Positions 23,520-35,667 of a stretch of 64,000 nt of DNA are shown here, in pieces; position 1 is the first letter of the stretch, and every line of letters begins with the position of its first letter. This DNA is from Ustulina deusta. Taxonomy: Eukaryota; Ascomycota; Sordariomycetes; Xylariales; Xylariaceae. A model generated the notes under the pieces. It was not told the origin of the DNA. It made no database searches and saw only the letters and a program-made list of their open reading frames with translations. The DNA is taken from contig JAJNNX010000008.1 in NCBI GenBank assembly GCA_023159155.1, forward strand, positions 744,001 to 808,000. Direction: 5' to 3'. The translations under genes and the position numbers were made by a program.

Positions 23520-24088
23520 TTTTGGTGGCCTTGATGGATATCCCTGAGATTGGGTTGCTGGACGCCAAGCTCTCGTAAAATTGCCTCAAGATGACCGCGT
23601 TGTTGGCGTGATATAAATTGGGCAATGGAGACGAAACAGCTCTTATTATTGATTGCCAGGGGACCAATTCTGGGCCGGGACATTGCTTGCGCAACTCGGC
23701 TCCATGTTATCCCTATCACGCCTTGAGGGGTCAAGCACGCCATTCCCACTTTCTATTTGCAACCATCCGAGCACAACATGGCGCAACATACTTGGACACG
23801 CTACAGCAATATTTCGAGACTGGGGTCGCATTCGGGACAGCTGATGCCCTTGCTCAAGGGCGACGAACACTCTGCCACCCCGTGGATGATAGACTGCGTG
23901 TTCTAGAAGCTTGGATCGCACTCTGATCGAACGAGAGTGATGTATAACTACTTTGAATGCCATCTTGGCGGCGTGAAATATGATGTTCTTTTCACCTGTA
24001 CTGTTTCTGACTCCCTAATCGAGCACTCGAGTAGCTCTTTTTGACCTGATCATACTAGACGAAGCTACCTTTTGAGTTCCACACTACG
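23520..24088. promoter_or_regulatory. Shared divergent upstream region of BVMO and permease genes
   Basis: 569 bp separate the start codons of the minus-strand monooxygenase and the plus-strand permease, so both promoters must lie here or overlap. I did not identify a specific binding site. Confidence 0.5.
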
Positions 24089-25622
24089 ATGACCCCATCG
24101 AAAGCGAGAAAATGGTACGACATCCGTTGGTACTCTGATGAAGAGACCAAAGAGGACCGCAAACTGATCGTAAGGCTGGACCTCTTGATTGTGCCATACG
24201 CGGTCCTTTCTTACTGGGTGAAATATCTCGACCAAGCCAACCTCAGTATGTTGTACCCGCACCTGTTTGTTTGTTTCTTTTTTTTTCTCGTATCCGCAGC
24301 TGATCTTTACAGATAATGCCTATGTCGCTGGATTGAAAGAGGACCTTGGATTCTACGGAAATGAGCTGGTTCAACTCCAAACGTTTTATATTGTTGGAGC
24401 AGTCTTGGGGCAGCTGCCGTTTATGTTCTTGTTCACCTACGTCCCTATGTACTACCTCATCCCTGGAATGGACGTCGCCTGGGGTATATTCACCCTACTA
24501 CAGTTTCGCACAACTTCTTTTGCCGAGTTGGCTGCGTATCGCTTTCTGGTCGGCTTGTTCGAGGTAAAGCTCCTTTCTGGTAGTCCGTCATAATTATCAT
24601 GACGTCTCGGGCACTGACCAGCGCAGGCAGCTTTCTTTCCTGCGATGCACTACATCTTTGGTAAGTGCTTAGCATTTGAACTTTGACCAGCTGGCTAAAT
24701 TGCATTTGTAGGGTCTTGGTACCGAGGCGACGAGATTGCCCGCCGAGGTGGAATCTTCTATATTGGCTTATCCTTGGGAACCCTCACGGCGGGGTTGATC
24801 CAATCTGCTGCTTCATCGACACTGGAAGGTGTTCATGGCCTAGCCGGTTGGAGATGGCTGTATATCATCTCTGCCGTCATCACCATCCCAATTGGACTCT
24901 TTGGCTACCTCGTCCTACCCGGAACTCCCGATCAGCCAAACCGCAAAGTCTTGCGCCAGCAAGACGTAGAACTTGCAATATCACGGCTGCACAGATCCGG
25001 CCACGTTTCCCACGAGAAGTTCAAATGGGTAACAGTCAAGAAAGTCCTTCTCACTTGGCACTTCTGGACTATCCTGTTGATGGATATCCTATTTTGGAAC
25101 GCCGGCATCCATGGTAGCACCGGTACCTTTCTCTTATGGATTAAGAGCCTTGGGCGATACTCGGCTTCTCGTGTAAACCAGCTAGGTACTATCGCACCTG
25201 CTTTAGGCATCTTTTACACTCTCGCCGTCTGCTTTGCGTCTGATCTTCTTATTGGACCAGCTTGGGCTATAACCGTGGCGAGTGTGTGGAATGCCATAGG
25301 TCTTGTAATCCTGGTGATCTGGAACGTACCTGAGCCGGCCCTATGGTTCGCTTTCTCTACCATATACGCAGCGGTAGCGCTGTCCAGTGTCCTCCATGGA
25401 TGGGTCAATACGCAGCTACGGTCTTCCCCTGCGGCGCGATCCTTCACGCTCGTACTTATCAATACCGTCTCCCAATCCACTACGATCTGGACGCCGTTGC
25501 TCACATTCAAAACAGTAGAAGCACCGCGCTTTCCAAAAGGGTTTGCATTCTGCTTAGCCTCTGCTGTGCTGCTGATTGTTGTCGTACACGGGCTCAATAG
25601 CTATCTAAAGCGCGCTGAGTAG
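24089..25622 (+). CDS. MFS permease, allantoate/pantothenate (Dal5/FEN2) type anion:cation symporter
   Basis: Four exons (24089-24245, 24313-24563, 24627-24660, 24712-25622) join in frame to 450 residues. The N-terminus shows the family pattern: R-L-D-L-L-I-V-P-Y then K-Y-L-D-Q-A-N-L, running across the first junction into NNAYVAGL. About 12 hydrophobic segments follow, with F-F-P-A-M-H-Y in the 34-bp mini-exon and S-W-Y-R-G-D-E after it. Members carry small organic anions such as allantoate, nicotinate, pantothenate or related compounds across the plasma membrane. Head-to-head placement with the BVMO and proximity to two NtaA-like oxygenases suggest it imports the substrate of this cluster. 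Slightly shorter than typical relatives (about 480-530 residues). Confidence 0.9.
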
Positions 25623-26546
25623 GTCTCCAGACAATCGTCGCGCCAACTAGCAAACTGACATGAAGTAGGAATAAGCATCATCTGACCCCTGAAAGCTCTG
25701 GCGGCAGTAGCAGTAATTCGGACATTGAAACTGGAGGGGTGGCTATGCCACATAAGGTACATGTGGACGGAAAATAGTGATAAGGAGCGTTTGGGTGCTC
25801 TGTGTATGCTATGCATCTCATACAGTTTGAGAACGTGGGATCTCTGTTTGGCTTTTAGACCTGATAGCGATTTGTATGTCATCCATCGTCCGTAATCTTG
25901 CTAGGTACTTGTTCAACCCGGAGGTGCACGAATATGACGACTTGGCGCGTTTTTTTATTCTCATCTACGCCTGGTCAACCGCAATGCCTAGAATTCTCCG
26001 TCTACCCGTACATGAGGTATGCACCCAAGCTAACGGAACCCCGCATACTCCTGAGCTACTAACACTTGGCTTATCGTGGTATGCATGCGCCTCGAGGGCA
26101 GGGGCGGGTTATTAGATATCATTGCGACATGGCGTGATATACCGACATTGGAAGCTCGCCCAATGTGGCATGTGATGCGAGGTAATGAACCTATGGCCAA
26201 ATTTCGAGGCCTTCGTGACACTTCGCTCATCAGGGAACAGGGGGCGTGGGGGGATCACTCCTTGCAGGATTCCGGCATCCCGTTACTTGATCACGCAAGA
26301 CGACCCCGCCTCCGGTAACGCAATCCGTGGAATTTGCGATCGGATCATGGATGGTCTGCTTGACGACGCGTCCGACTGTGTCCCGAAGGAGGCTGCGCGT
26401 GAAGCCTTGATAGCGACATCCAGTGTATGTCTCAAAAGGCTGCATTCGATATAAGCGCGAGTTGGCTGTTTCCCATCGGATCACATCAATAGTATCATCC
26501 CTTCTGGGACCATTGTATACGAGAGTGGAATCAGAACGTTGTCAAG
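25623..26546. other. Intergenic region, possible gene remnant
   Basis: Open frames at 25876-26115 and 26076-26318 on the plus strand have some protein-like character (for example W-R-D-I-P-T-L-E-A-R-P) but no recognisable family and no consistent exon structure. They may be remnants of a gene between the permease and the first NtaA-like gene, or chance frames. Confidence 0.3.
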
Positions 26547-28186
26547 ATGGCCGGACCTAGTGAGAAAAAGCAGATATTGCTCAATGCTTTCGACATGTCA
26601 ACCATTGGGCATCTTTCACCTGGGCAATGGAAGGTGACATAACCTGCGATCACTTTTGAGTTGGACGTGCCCCAACTGACAGTGTCACAGAACCCAGTTG
26701 ACAAGTCCGCGACCAAGCGCACTCTTGGGTACTGGATCGAATTGGCAAAGCTACTGGATAAAGGGGGTTTCAACGCATTGTTCTTGGCCGATACTTATGG
26801 AGGTTACGACACCTACGAGGGAAGTCTGGACAATTGCATCAGACGGGCTGCCCAATGGCCAGTAACTGATCCAACCATCGTAAGTCTCAGACTCCGATTG
26901 AGAGGCGTGGATACAGGTCCTGATCACTGCTTCAGGCTATTTCAGCAATGGCAGCTGTTACTAAGAACTTATCGTTCGCGATCACGGCATCGACATCGTT
27001 CGAGCCCCCTTTTCTGCTTGCGAAACGATTTTCCACCCTGGACCACTTCACCCAGGGCCGATTCGGGTGGAACATTGTCACGTCTTGGAAGAAGGCGGCA
27101 TTTAAAGCAATCGGGCTGGAGAATCCTATTGAACATGATGAAAGATATCGCCAGGCTGATGAATATCTTAACGTACTCTATAAGTAAGCGCTTGACACCA
27201 ACTGACCGACTCCGAGCGGGGCCTGATAGCTGACCTAGATGAACCCCATCTGAAGGCTGTGGGAGGGCTCCTGGGCGGATGATGCTATCAACCCAGACCC
27301 CGAAAATGATAGCTACGCGGACCCTGGTAAGATTCGCACAATTAATCACAAAGGCGAATTCTTCACGCTGAATTCGCGCCACATCGTGGACCCGTCTCCA
27401 CAACGAACCCCTTTTCTTTTCCAGGCGGGAACATCAAATGCCGGGTCCGAATTTGCGGCGTCGCACGCCGAGGGAATCTTCGTATCTTCTCACTCGCCCG
27501 TCATTCTACGACCGAAAATAGCAAGGATCAGGGAGCTGGCAAAGGCGCGCGGACGCGACCCCCGCTCCCTCAAGTTCTTCGCGACATTCACACCTATCCT
27601 AGGAAGGACGGATGAAGAGGCAAAGGCGAAGTATGCTGAGCTTTCGCATCATGCCTCCACCATTGGCGGACTCGTTCTCGTCAGCGGTTGGACGGGCATA
27701 GATCTTTCGCGTGTGCCGTTGGACCAGGAGTTATCGGCCAGCGACGTACATGAAGATCACCGTATCAGCAGCTTGCTCGAAGCTTTCACTGCCACTAGCC
27801 CTGACGTGCCGCGCTGGACGCCGCGCACTGTAGCAGAGAAAGCGGCTATCGGCGGTCTAGGACCCGTCGGAGTAGGGAGTCCGGAGACTGTAGCCAACAA
27901 AATGGAGGAGTGGATTCGCGAGGGCGACCTAGATGGATTCAATATTGGCTACGTCACGACGCCAGGCTCCTTCGAGGACGTTGTAGAGCTGCTCATACCA
28001 GAGCTCAGACGCCGTGGCCTCTATCCCGAAGCTCAAGAGAATGAGGGTGAGACGCTGACGGCACGAGAGAGGGTGTATGGGAAGGGTCAGAAAGGCCTTC
28101 GAGATGATCACCCTGGGTCGAGATACAAGTATGACAGGTATCCCATTGAAGAAGACGTAGCAGTTGGAGACGAGACACACCAATAG
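26547..28186 (+). CDS. NtaA/SnaA/DszA-family FMN-dependent monooxygenase, paralog 1
   Basis: Four exons (26547-26633, 26691-26879, 26936-27183, 27256-28186) give 484 residues. The family reads in order: T-I-G-H-L-S-P-G-Q-W-K, W-I-E-L-A-K-L-L-D-K-G, F-L-A-D, A-A-Q-W-P-V, G-R-F-G-W-N-I-V-T-S, E-R-Y-R-Q-A-D-E-Y, then S-P-Q-R-T-P-F-L-F-Q-A-G-T-S with A-A-S-H-A-E, and P-E-L-R-R-R-G-L-Y near the end. This is the bacterial-luciferase-like TIM-barrel group that uses FMNH2 from a separate reductase. Known members oxidise nitrilotriacetate, pristinamycin precursors or dibenzothiophene sulfone. No flavin reductase is visible in the cluster. Paralogous to 29111-30960. Charged C-terminal tail. Confidence 0.92.
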
Positions 28187-29110
28187 CCACTGAAATGGGC
28201 GACTGTAAATAATCATTTTCGGTTGGTCTCAATATAGTAGCGCCCATATACTAGGAGATAGGCCGAACCTACACTTCCTAGTATAGTAGTCACTATTATC
28301 TTTTGGGGAATCTGTTGATCAAGGATATATGAGTGAGGAAATCAATTTTTATTGCTGTGTCCGTGCCTTCTGTGTTTTTCCTCCTAGCTAGTATCGAGGG
28401 CATTAGTTATGGTGTTTTTCTTCCCATACTAGCATAGCCACCAAGTGGCTCAAGCATAGGCTCACCCACGTGATCCACTCACACCACTTCACCACTCAAG
28501 ACGCGAAAACGGGCCATTCCATAAGAAGGACTATAGTCGTTCATCACGTGTCGTGGATGAAGCTGGACTCGCTCTACTCTCGTTAACTATAGGTTTCGCT
28601 TGAATCGCCTTTAACGGCTCCTAATATGCATGATCTGTGACCAGACTTACGTAGAATCGTAACACGTATTTTCTTGATGCCGAACTGCCGTTAAACCTGG
28701 TGGTTACTCAAACTACCCCGCTACATTGCGTGATTGTACGGACTCTTGCGCGATGCCGATATCGACTTATACTCATCTGGTATCCCTTTGGGCGCCGATT
28801 CTATTCCAATACAAAAAACAGTGGGTTCGCAACCAGAAGAATTAGAGCAATGATCTACATATCTTAGATGCATACAATCAAGAAAGTAGGTAGAGCTTGG
28901 ATGTTGCTACTTCGAGTACGTTCAGTTACGTGTGAGAACCTGGTCAAGTCACGAATTCCACTTTTTTGTATTGGAGCAGAATCGGCGGCCAAAGGGACAT
29001 CGGTAATATATCTAGGCTGGGCTCTGGTGGTATATTTTTCACTGACCTGAGGCCTAGATCTCAGTCTCTGTTTACCCCTTGCATATCGGATACTAATCTA
29101 GTCATTCAAT
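28187..29110. other. Intergenic region between the two NtaA-like paralogs
   Basis: About 920 bp contain the 3' end region of paralog 1 and the upstream region of paralog 2. No gene is supported. Confidence 0.5.
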
Positions 29111-30960
29111 ATGACCGACGCAAACGCGACTACAAAGCCCAAGAAGAGTCTCGTGCTCAATGCCTTCGTTGAGATGTGTAAGCCGGCTATCAGCATTACC
29201 ACTGGGCCGAACTAACAATGCTTCCAGGCAGTGGGCATCAGTCTCCCGGCCTCTGGAGGCATCCAGAGGACCAATCATGGCGCTTCAACGAGATCTCACA
29301 TTGGGTTGAGCTTGCTAAGCTCTTAGAAGAGGCCAAATTTCACGGGATCTTTGTGGCTGATGTTCTTGGTAAGGTTCCACGCAACACCATACACTCGTCC
29401 GAATATCTCATAGACCGTACCATCTTTCACAGGGGGCTACGATGTCTACAGCAACTCGCTCGACCCGGCCAAGATATCTGGCGCTCAGTGGCCTGTGAAT
29501 GAGCCTTTGTCTGTGGTCTCTGCCATGGCCGCCGCGACCGAGAGCATTGGTTTTGGCGTCACTGTCTCCACCACTTACGAAGCGCCTTATCATCTAGCCA
29601 GGCGCTTGTCGACTATTGACCACCTGTCAAAAGGCCGGTAAGTAGCAAAAATAGCCATGTTTGAATTCGTGTCGCTTACTGTGGTCAGGCTAGGATGGAA
29701 TGTATGTAAACATCACTCATGGTGGTGAGCCCCTGAGCCCGACTGACCAAACAGCTAGATTGTGACGAGCTACCTGGATTCAGCGGCCAAGAACATGGGA
29801 CTTGTGGAACAACCAAAGGTAAAGGTTCTAACCTACTTGGCTGATTAAGTGAACCAGTTGCTAAGCCACGACCGTAGCATGACGATAGGTATGCGCAAGC
29901 CGAGGAGTACCTCAAGGTTATATATAAGCTCTTGGAGTCTTCGTGGCGAGACGACGCTGTAAAGCGAGATCGAGAGACCGGTGTTTACACTGCGCCAGAC
30001 CTAGTCAGGGAGATTAATCACAACGGGCAATTCTTTCAAGTGCCCGGGCCACACCTCTGCCAACCGAGTCCTCAGAGGACACCTTTGTTGCTGCAAGCGG
30101 GTACGTCTCGGGCCGGAAAGCAATTTGCCGCGCAGCATGCCGAGGCCGTATTTCTTTCTGCGCACGCGCCGGCAGTTTGCGCCAAGAATATCACCGAGCT
30201 GAGACAGATCGCGAAGGACGAATTCGGACGGGACCCGGTTAACATCAAAACACTCGCCCTCGTAACACCAATCCTGGGCAAAACCGAAGAGGAAGCCCAA
30301 GCAAAGCTGGCCGACTACCGCCAGTATGCATCCCATGAAGGCGCACTGGCCCTGTTCGGTGGCTGGACAGGCATAGATCTTAGTAAATACGGCGACGACG
30401 AGGAGCTAAGACACGTCGAAAGCAATGCGGTCAAGTAAGGGGGTGATGATAACACTGGAGAGAACGGCCACATGACTGACAGCTTCTGAATTAGGTCTAT
30501 GGTCGAAGGATACTCAAGATTCTCCCCTGGTACTTCGAAATGGACGAAGCATACCATTGCCGAGCATGTTTCCATCGGTGGCAATGGCCCCGTCCTAGTT
30601 GGAACTCCTTCTCAGGTGGCGGATGGTCTAGAAACGTGGGTCGAAGAGGCTGACATCGACGGATTCAACTTCGTAAGCCATGTCCATCTGCGAATCTCTA
30701 ACTCCCAGAAATGTACTTATATTAATACTTTATAGGCTTATGCACTGTTCCCGCAATCTTTCAAGGATATTATTGAACTTCTTCTCCCAGAGTTGCGGAG
30801 AAGGGGTCTTTTTTGGGATGATTACGTTGTGCCAGGTGGAACTTATAGGGAAAACTTCTATAGGACACCAGGTCAGACTGGACCGCTGGATGAGCATGTA
30901 GCCTCGAAGTATAGATGGAGAGCCGGTGTTCCTGCGGAGCAACATTCGATTCCAGAATGA
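29111..30960 (+). CDS. NtaA/SnaA/DszA-family FMN-dependent monooxygenase, paralog 2
   Basis: Eight exons (29111-29177, 29228-29368, 29433-29637, 29689-29701, 29759-29818, 29878-30434, 30495-30672, 30736-30960) join in frame to 481 residues. One exon is only 13 bp and codes the L-G-W-N of the G-R-L-G-W-N-I-V-T-S motif. Other family marks: G-H-Q-S-P-G-L-W, F-V-A-D-V-L-G-G-Y-D-V-Y, A-Q-W-P-V-N, H-D-D-R-Y-A-Q-A-E-E-Y, S-P-Q-R-T-P-L-L-L-Q-A-G-T-S and L-R-R-R-G-L-F-W. It has twice as many exons as the neighbouring paralog and clearly diverged sequence, so the pair is not a recent tandem duplication. Role as for paralog 1: FMNH2-dependent oxygenation, substrate unknown. Confidence 0.9.
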
Positions 30961-31789
30961 AGAATCTAGGCACGGGGAAAAGTTGAAATGGGCGTACATA
31001 AAACCTGGATATCGAGGTAATAGCATCTTAGATGCCTGTTGCTACAAATAATCTGACTACCTAGCTTTGACGACGCATCACTGGGGGAACTACTATCCAT
31101 TTTCATGTGAGAATAATATGTGTCAATCTACGGTCACATCCATTCTATGTCCCATACGAGGGTTTAGTGGACTGGCCCATAACAATACAACTGGAGCCCA
31201 AGAAACCTGTTCAAGACGATCAGCTCAGAAGTGGATCGCGCAAAATGACCAAGACGTCGCGGCATTGCGGTCGCTGTGCTGTCAAAAACCTATACAAAAA
31301 CTCAGCTTCCATATTTCACTGTCGACTGAATTGCTAATATCCTCAGGTCCATTTGTAACATGGCGATTGGTGTTAGTCCATTGCTGCCCCTTTAATAGGG
31401 ATTGATGCATAATTCTCCACCCCACATTAAGCCTCGGCTATTGCGTGCTTCCATAGCAAGATGGCGACGACGCAAGATTATCGTCTTACATGTATGACCC
31501 TAGTTTAGATCCCGGTTCGTGAGGCTGGGTCATATCAACAATTATGACGACATGTCTGAGCGTGGTCAATTGATCTACCGTCTCGTCTGAGTTGACTGCC
31601 GTGATTCTCAATGAGTGGGAACGGCAATGGGACACGGCGACAGGCTAGATAGATATCTCAAAGGAAAGGCCCGGTTGCCAAACTCAAAAAAGTGCTCTCT
31701 AGTACTCAATCTCTCCATTCTAGAATATCTCACATTATCTGACGATCCCAGCACTCTCACGTTCAAGCAAAAGCAGTTGTCTGGTCGCT
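30961..31789. other. Intergenic region upstream of the UNC93-like gene
   Basis: About 830 bp with no supported gene; short open frames show no family. Confidence 0.5.
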
Positions 31790-33597
31790 ATGGCAAAGGA
31801 CTCAAGTGACGATTCGTTTGGTGCTGAGCCACCCAATGACCAGTTGTATCCAGGTTAGCAAGGAAGCTTCGTGAGGCGATACGTTACTGACAATTGCAGT
31901 AAAATGGTATCGCTCAACCTACTACAATATGACGATATTGGGGCTTTGCAATTTTGCGGCCCCCGGTATATGGACAGCGATAAATTCTCTTGGCGCCGGA
32001 GGTTCACAGTCACCTGAGCTTGTGAACGCTGCCAATGCCTTGACGTTCGGTTTGATGGTGGTATCTTGCTTATTTTCGGGCGTTGTTGTGCACTACGTTG
32101 GGATAAAAGGGGCTTTGATAATTGGCACGTGAGTATACCCTCCTGCGCTTGGCCTGTGATGTGGGTCATATAGCTGAACCGCTGTAGTGTTGGGTACGCC
32201 CCTTACGCTGCAGGTCTATATGTCAACAATCGCTTCGGAAATCAGTGGCTCGTTCTCCTCGGTGCAGCACTATGCGGCCTATCAGCCGGTATATTCTGGA
32301 TGGCTGAGGCGGCCATTGCGATCACTTACCCCGAACCTTGGAACAAGGGGAAGGCCTTGGGTTACTGGCTGACATACCGCCTATTTGGCTCGATCATTGG
32401 CGGTGCCATAAATCTTGGTCTTAATGCCAATACCAATACAGCTGGAAAGGTGTCATACACTGTGTTTATCGTATTTATTGCCATTCAGGCCGCCGGCCCT
32501 TTTGTGGGTTTATTGCTCAACAAACCGTCGGCGGTGCAAAGAACAGACGGCAAAAAGGTTACCCTCAGCATTTTAGAGAACCCATGGGGTGAGGTCAAGG
32601 CTACTTTAAAGGCGTTTTTGAAGCCCAAGTTCCTCCTGATCGTCCTGTGGATCGGACAAGCTGTGTTTTCTGAAGCCGTTTACTTTACATACCTCTCTTG
32701 TAAGTCTCACACTGCGCACTTGGAGATGGACTTCAATTGACTTCTCCAAGTATGGTTCACTGTCAGGTCCCGTGCACTTGGGTCGTTTCTAGGAAGCTCC
32801 GTTGCTGTTATCGTAGGAAATTTGCTCGGTGTAAGTCAACACCCACATGTGTATTCTCGAAGCTAATAAGATCAGTACTGGCTTGACCGGACCAAGGTTT
32901 CCCTCAAATTTCGCACCCGGGCTACATTTGCAACGATTGCAATTTGTCAAGGGGCCTGGTGTATGTACAATTCAGTGTCATTTTCTATTGCTTTTTCTAT
33001 TAGTTGAGAGATTGTTTCGTCTTTGGAAGGCTACCTTGAAACAAGACTTTGAGCTCTCGCTGAGTTATCAGCCTCTCCGTCTAGAGTGGTGACTGACCGC
33101 TGGATTGCAGGGCTCTGGATTACTGTGTTGACCACCAGATTCCGGATAGAACGCCCAGTACACGATTGGTCTAGTCCAGGATTCGGCTCAGCTTTCGGCG
33201 TCTATATCTTCCTCACTGTTGGATTCCAAGTTAACTACTTGTTTCTGTTAGTACTACTCATTGCGCTTTATCCATTGTCAGGGGCACCTCGCTGAAACTC
33301 ACAATCATGTTTAGTTACTTCATCATCGCGAACCTAGCGGAGGACGAGTCGGAGGTAATCAGATACGCCGCTTTGCTTCGAGGGACCGAGTCTGCATGGC
33401 AAGCGATTAGTTATGGTCTGACTTCGCTGGTTGTATTCGCAGAGGCGGGTGCTATTTACTTGAACTTTGCTCTTTGGGCAGTGTCTATTCTCCCGGCATG
33501 GTTGGTCTTGAAGCACTTTGGGAGTGACAAAATGCCGGTTGAGACCGAAACTGGCATCCGAGATGAGAAGAGCGTAGAATCTCCCAAAGAGGCTTGA
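31790..33597 (+). CDS. MFS membrane protein, UNC93-like (DUF895 type)
   Basis: Seven exons (31790-31853, 31900-32128, 32188-32699, 32751-32830, 32876-32960, 33111-33246, 33315-33597) join in frame to 462 residues with about 11-12 hydrophobic segments. The N-terminus has W-Y-R-S-T-Y-Y-N followed by LGLCNFAAPGIW, then N-A-A-N-A-L-T-F, FWMAEAAIAITYPEPWNKGKAL and R-S-R-A-L-G-S-F, the pattern of fungal UNC93-like/DUF895 transporters. Substrates of these are largely unknown. Its place among oxygenases of the cluster suggests export or import of an intermediate, which is inference. The long intron at 32961-33110 is 150 bp. No disruption is seen. Confidence 0.88.
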
Positions 33598-34274
33598 GTA
33601 ACTCGACTCAAAGACAAGAAAAACCAGCATCTATTCAAAGGCTTCACGGCCCTGGCTGGAATGGATTTAGAACGCTTCACACATCAGGCATCCTGTGTAC
33701 AGATATGCTGAGGCTGCACTTTTGTGCTCCTTAAATAAATATATAGACATATGTTCACTTAATTGTACGCTTCCCTCGGATGCAATGCCTCTTACAAGCT
33801 TTCAATATTGAGGTGGATGCTCACTCTCAGGCACCGTGACTGATTGATATTCTGACTGGTGCCTTGACAATATGTCGGCAAACCAAACGCCTTCATAACT
33901 CTGGTCATGCGGGCCATTCGTGTCGTTGGCCTTGGCTTCCGATCTTCCTATCTTATAGCGGGTGATACCGGAAGCACGACAGGTCGGTAGGATGTCACGT
34001 CATTGCCGTTGTAACACATTCGGGACGCACGCGTTCCGGTATCGCCAGAAGACGACGGTAGCATCGTCGGTACCGGCTACTTGAATTGGTATCGCAAGTG
34101 TATTTGGCAGAGATGATGTCCCGAACTATACTTTTCTGTGATGCGAAGCTTGTATACCGCTGAAACTTTCCGTCGCATCGCCCAATCTTGCTGTTCAGGC
34201 GGATGTCCTGCTGAGTCTATGATATAATTACTCCAGAAGGAATCGCGATCCGGGGTTCCTAATTTTCGGTCAGT
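33598..34274. other. Intergenic region upstream of the MDR gene
   Basis: About 680 bp; 3' end of the UNC93-like gene and the upstream region of the MDR oxidoreductase. No gene is seen. Confidence 0.5.
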
Positions 34275-35667
34275 ATGAACGGGCCTCGAGCGTCGCAGAC
34301 GGTATTGCTGCTTCATGCACCCAAGCAGTCCTATCAAGTCAGTGAAGACCATGCGACGCCTCGGATAGATAACGGGTCCGAATTGTTAGTCCGAACTCAA
34401 GTTATCGGGCTGAACCCAATTGATTGGAAAGCTCCGTAAGTTATGTGTCTTTCCTCGAGTTTCGTGAACTCTTTGATCCTCATTTTTTCTTCCTCTTTGT
34501 GCCAGATCTAATTTTTTCCAGAGATTTTGGCTTTGGAATACCCGTGTTGCCATACATAGCAGGGAGAGAGCTAGTTGGGCAAGTCGTACGCACGTCAGGA
34601 TCTACCACTCGATTTCAAGAAGGGGACCAAGTGAGACAGACTGATATCCCAGACTACCCAGAATATGAGCATTGATAGGTTGCATCAGGTGATTGTAATC
34701 TCGACAGATTATCGTGATCTCCGAAAAGCCGCATTTCAGGAGTATGTTGTTGCTTCGGACTTCAACGTCGTGAAATTGCCACCTACCGTCACCCCTCACG
34801 CCGGTGCATCATTAGGTGTGGCGTTCGTTGCTGCAGCACTCAGCTTAGGCGTTTGTATGGGAATTAGCTTTCAGAACATTGCAGATGGCCCCGACTTATT
34901 AAAGCTCGTCCGCAAACTGGACCGGAATCTTCTCTCCGAGGATATTCAATCAGATTGTTTTGATACGTTGGATATCACCCAGCGAGCAGGGCCAGGCGAC
35001 TGGATTGCTATCTGGGGCGGTATGGTTTCACCCGTTCCTTATCATCTACCTTTTAACGTACTGACGTCAGTCTCTAGGCTCTTCGACTACTGCGAGTATT
35101 GCTAGCCAACTCGCTCGCCTCGCTGGACTACACGTTCTCTTGATAGCCAATCAAGCAAAGCATGGAATGAGACTGGCCAAGGACTCGGCATTGCGGCCAG
35201 ATCTGCTCGTCGACAGTCACGACCAAGCACGCGCCGTTGACATAATTCAGGGGTCACTCGGTGGAAAGCTGCGATTCGGTCTTGATACTCAAGGACGCGA
35301 TTCGGCTGAGGCATTAGGGCGGTCAATGAAAGCTCGCGAAGCGGTTATAGGTTCAATACCAACTCCACCGTGCACTCCCACAACGACACATCTGGTCGGG
35401 TTAGCGGCACTGCCCAACGTCCCAGCAGCCGGCGGCCTTATATACCACAGAGTGCCTATAAAATTGTTCCACGAAGTCCCACAAGTAGGAAGTGCGATAA
35501 CTCTGTGGCTTGAGACGTTGCTGGAAAAAAGCATTATTGCGCTTCCAGACGTTCTCGCTGTAGAGGAAGGATTTAGCGGTGTGAATAGGGGGCTTGATAG
35601 GATGCGCCGGGGTGAAATAAGTGGCGGAAGAGCCGTGGTAGATGTGAGTGTACCTAGAGCAACTTAG
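34275..35667 (+). CDS. Medium-chain dehydrogenase/reductase (zinc-ADH-like / trans-enoyl-reductase type)
   Basis: Four exons (34275-34435, 34522-34630, 34689-35019, 35078-35667) join in frame to 396 residues. The GroES-like N-terminus shows L-N-P-I-D-W-K, then the exon pair IAGRELVGQVV and F-Q-E-G-D-Q-V; the STDYRDLRKAAFQEYVV block is typical of fungal toxD/LovC-like MDR proteins. The NAD(P) Rossmann part starts at the last junction (W-G-G / S-S-T-T-A-S-I-A). No catalytic zinc Cys/His pattern is evident, consistent with the zinc-free reductase branch. It would reduce C=C or C=O groups with NADPH. It lies at the right end of the cluster, about 0.9 kb from the AT-rich repeat block. Looks intact. 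Confidence 0.88.
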
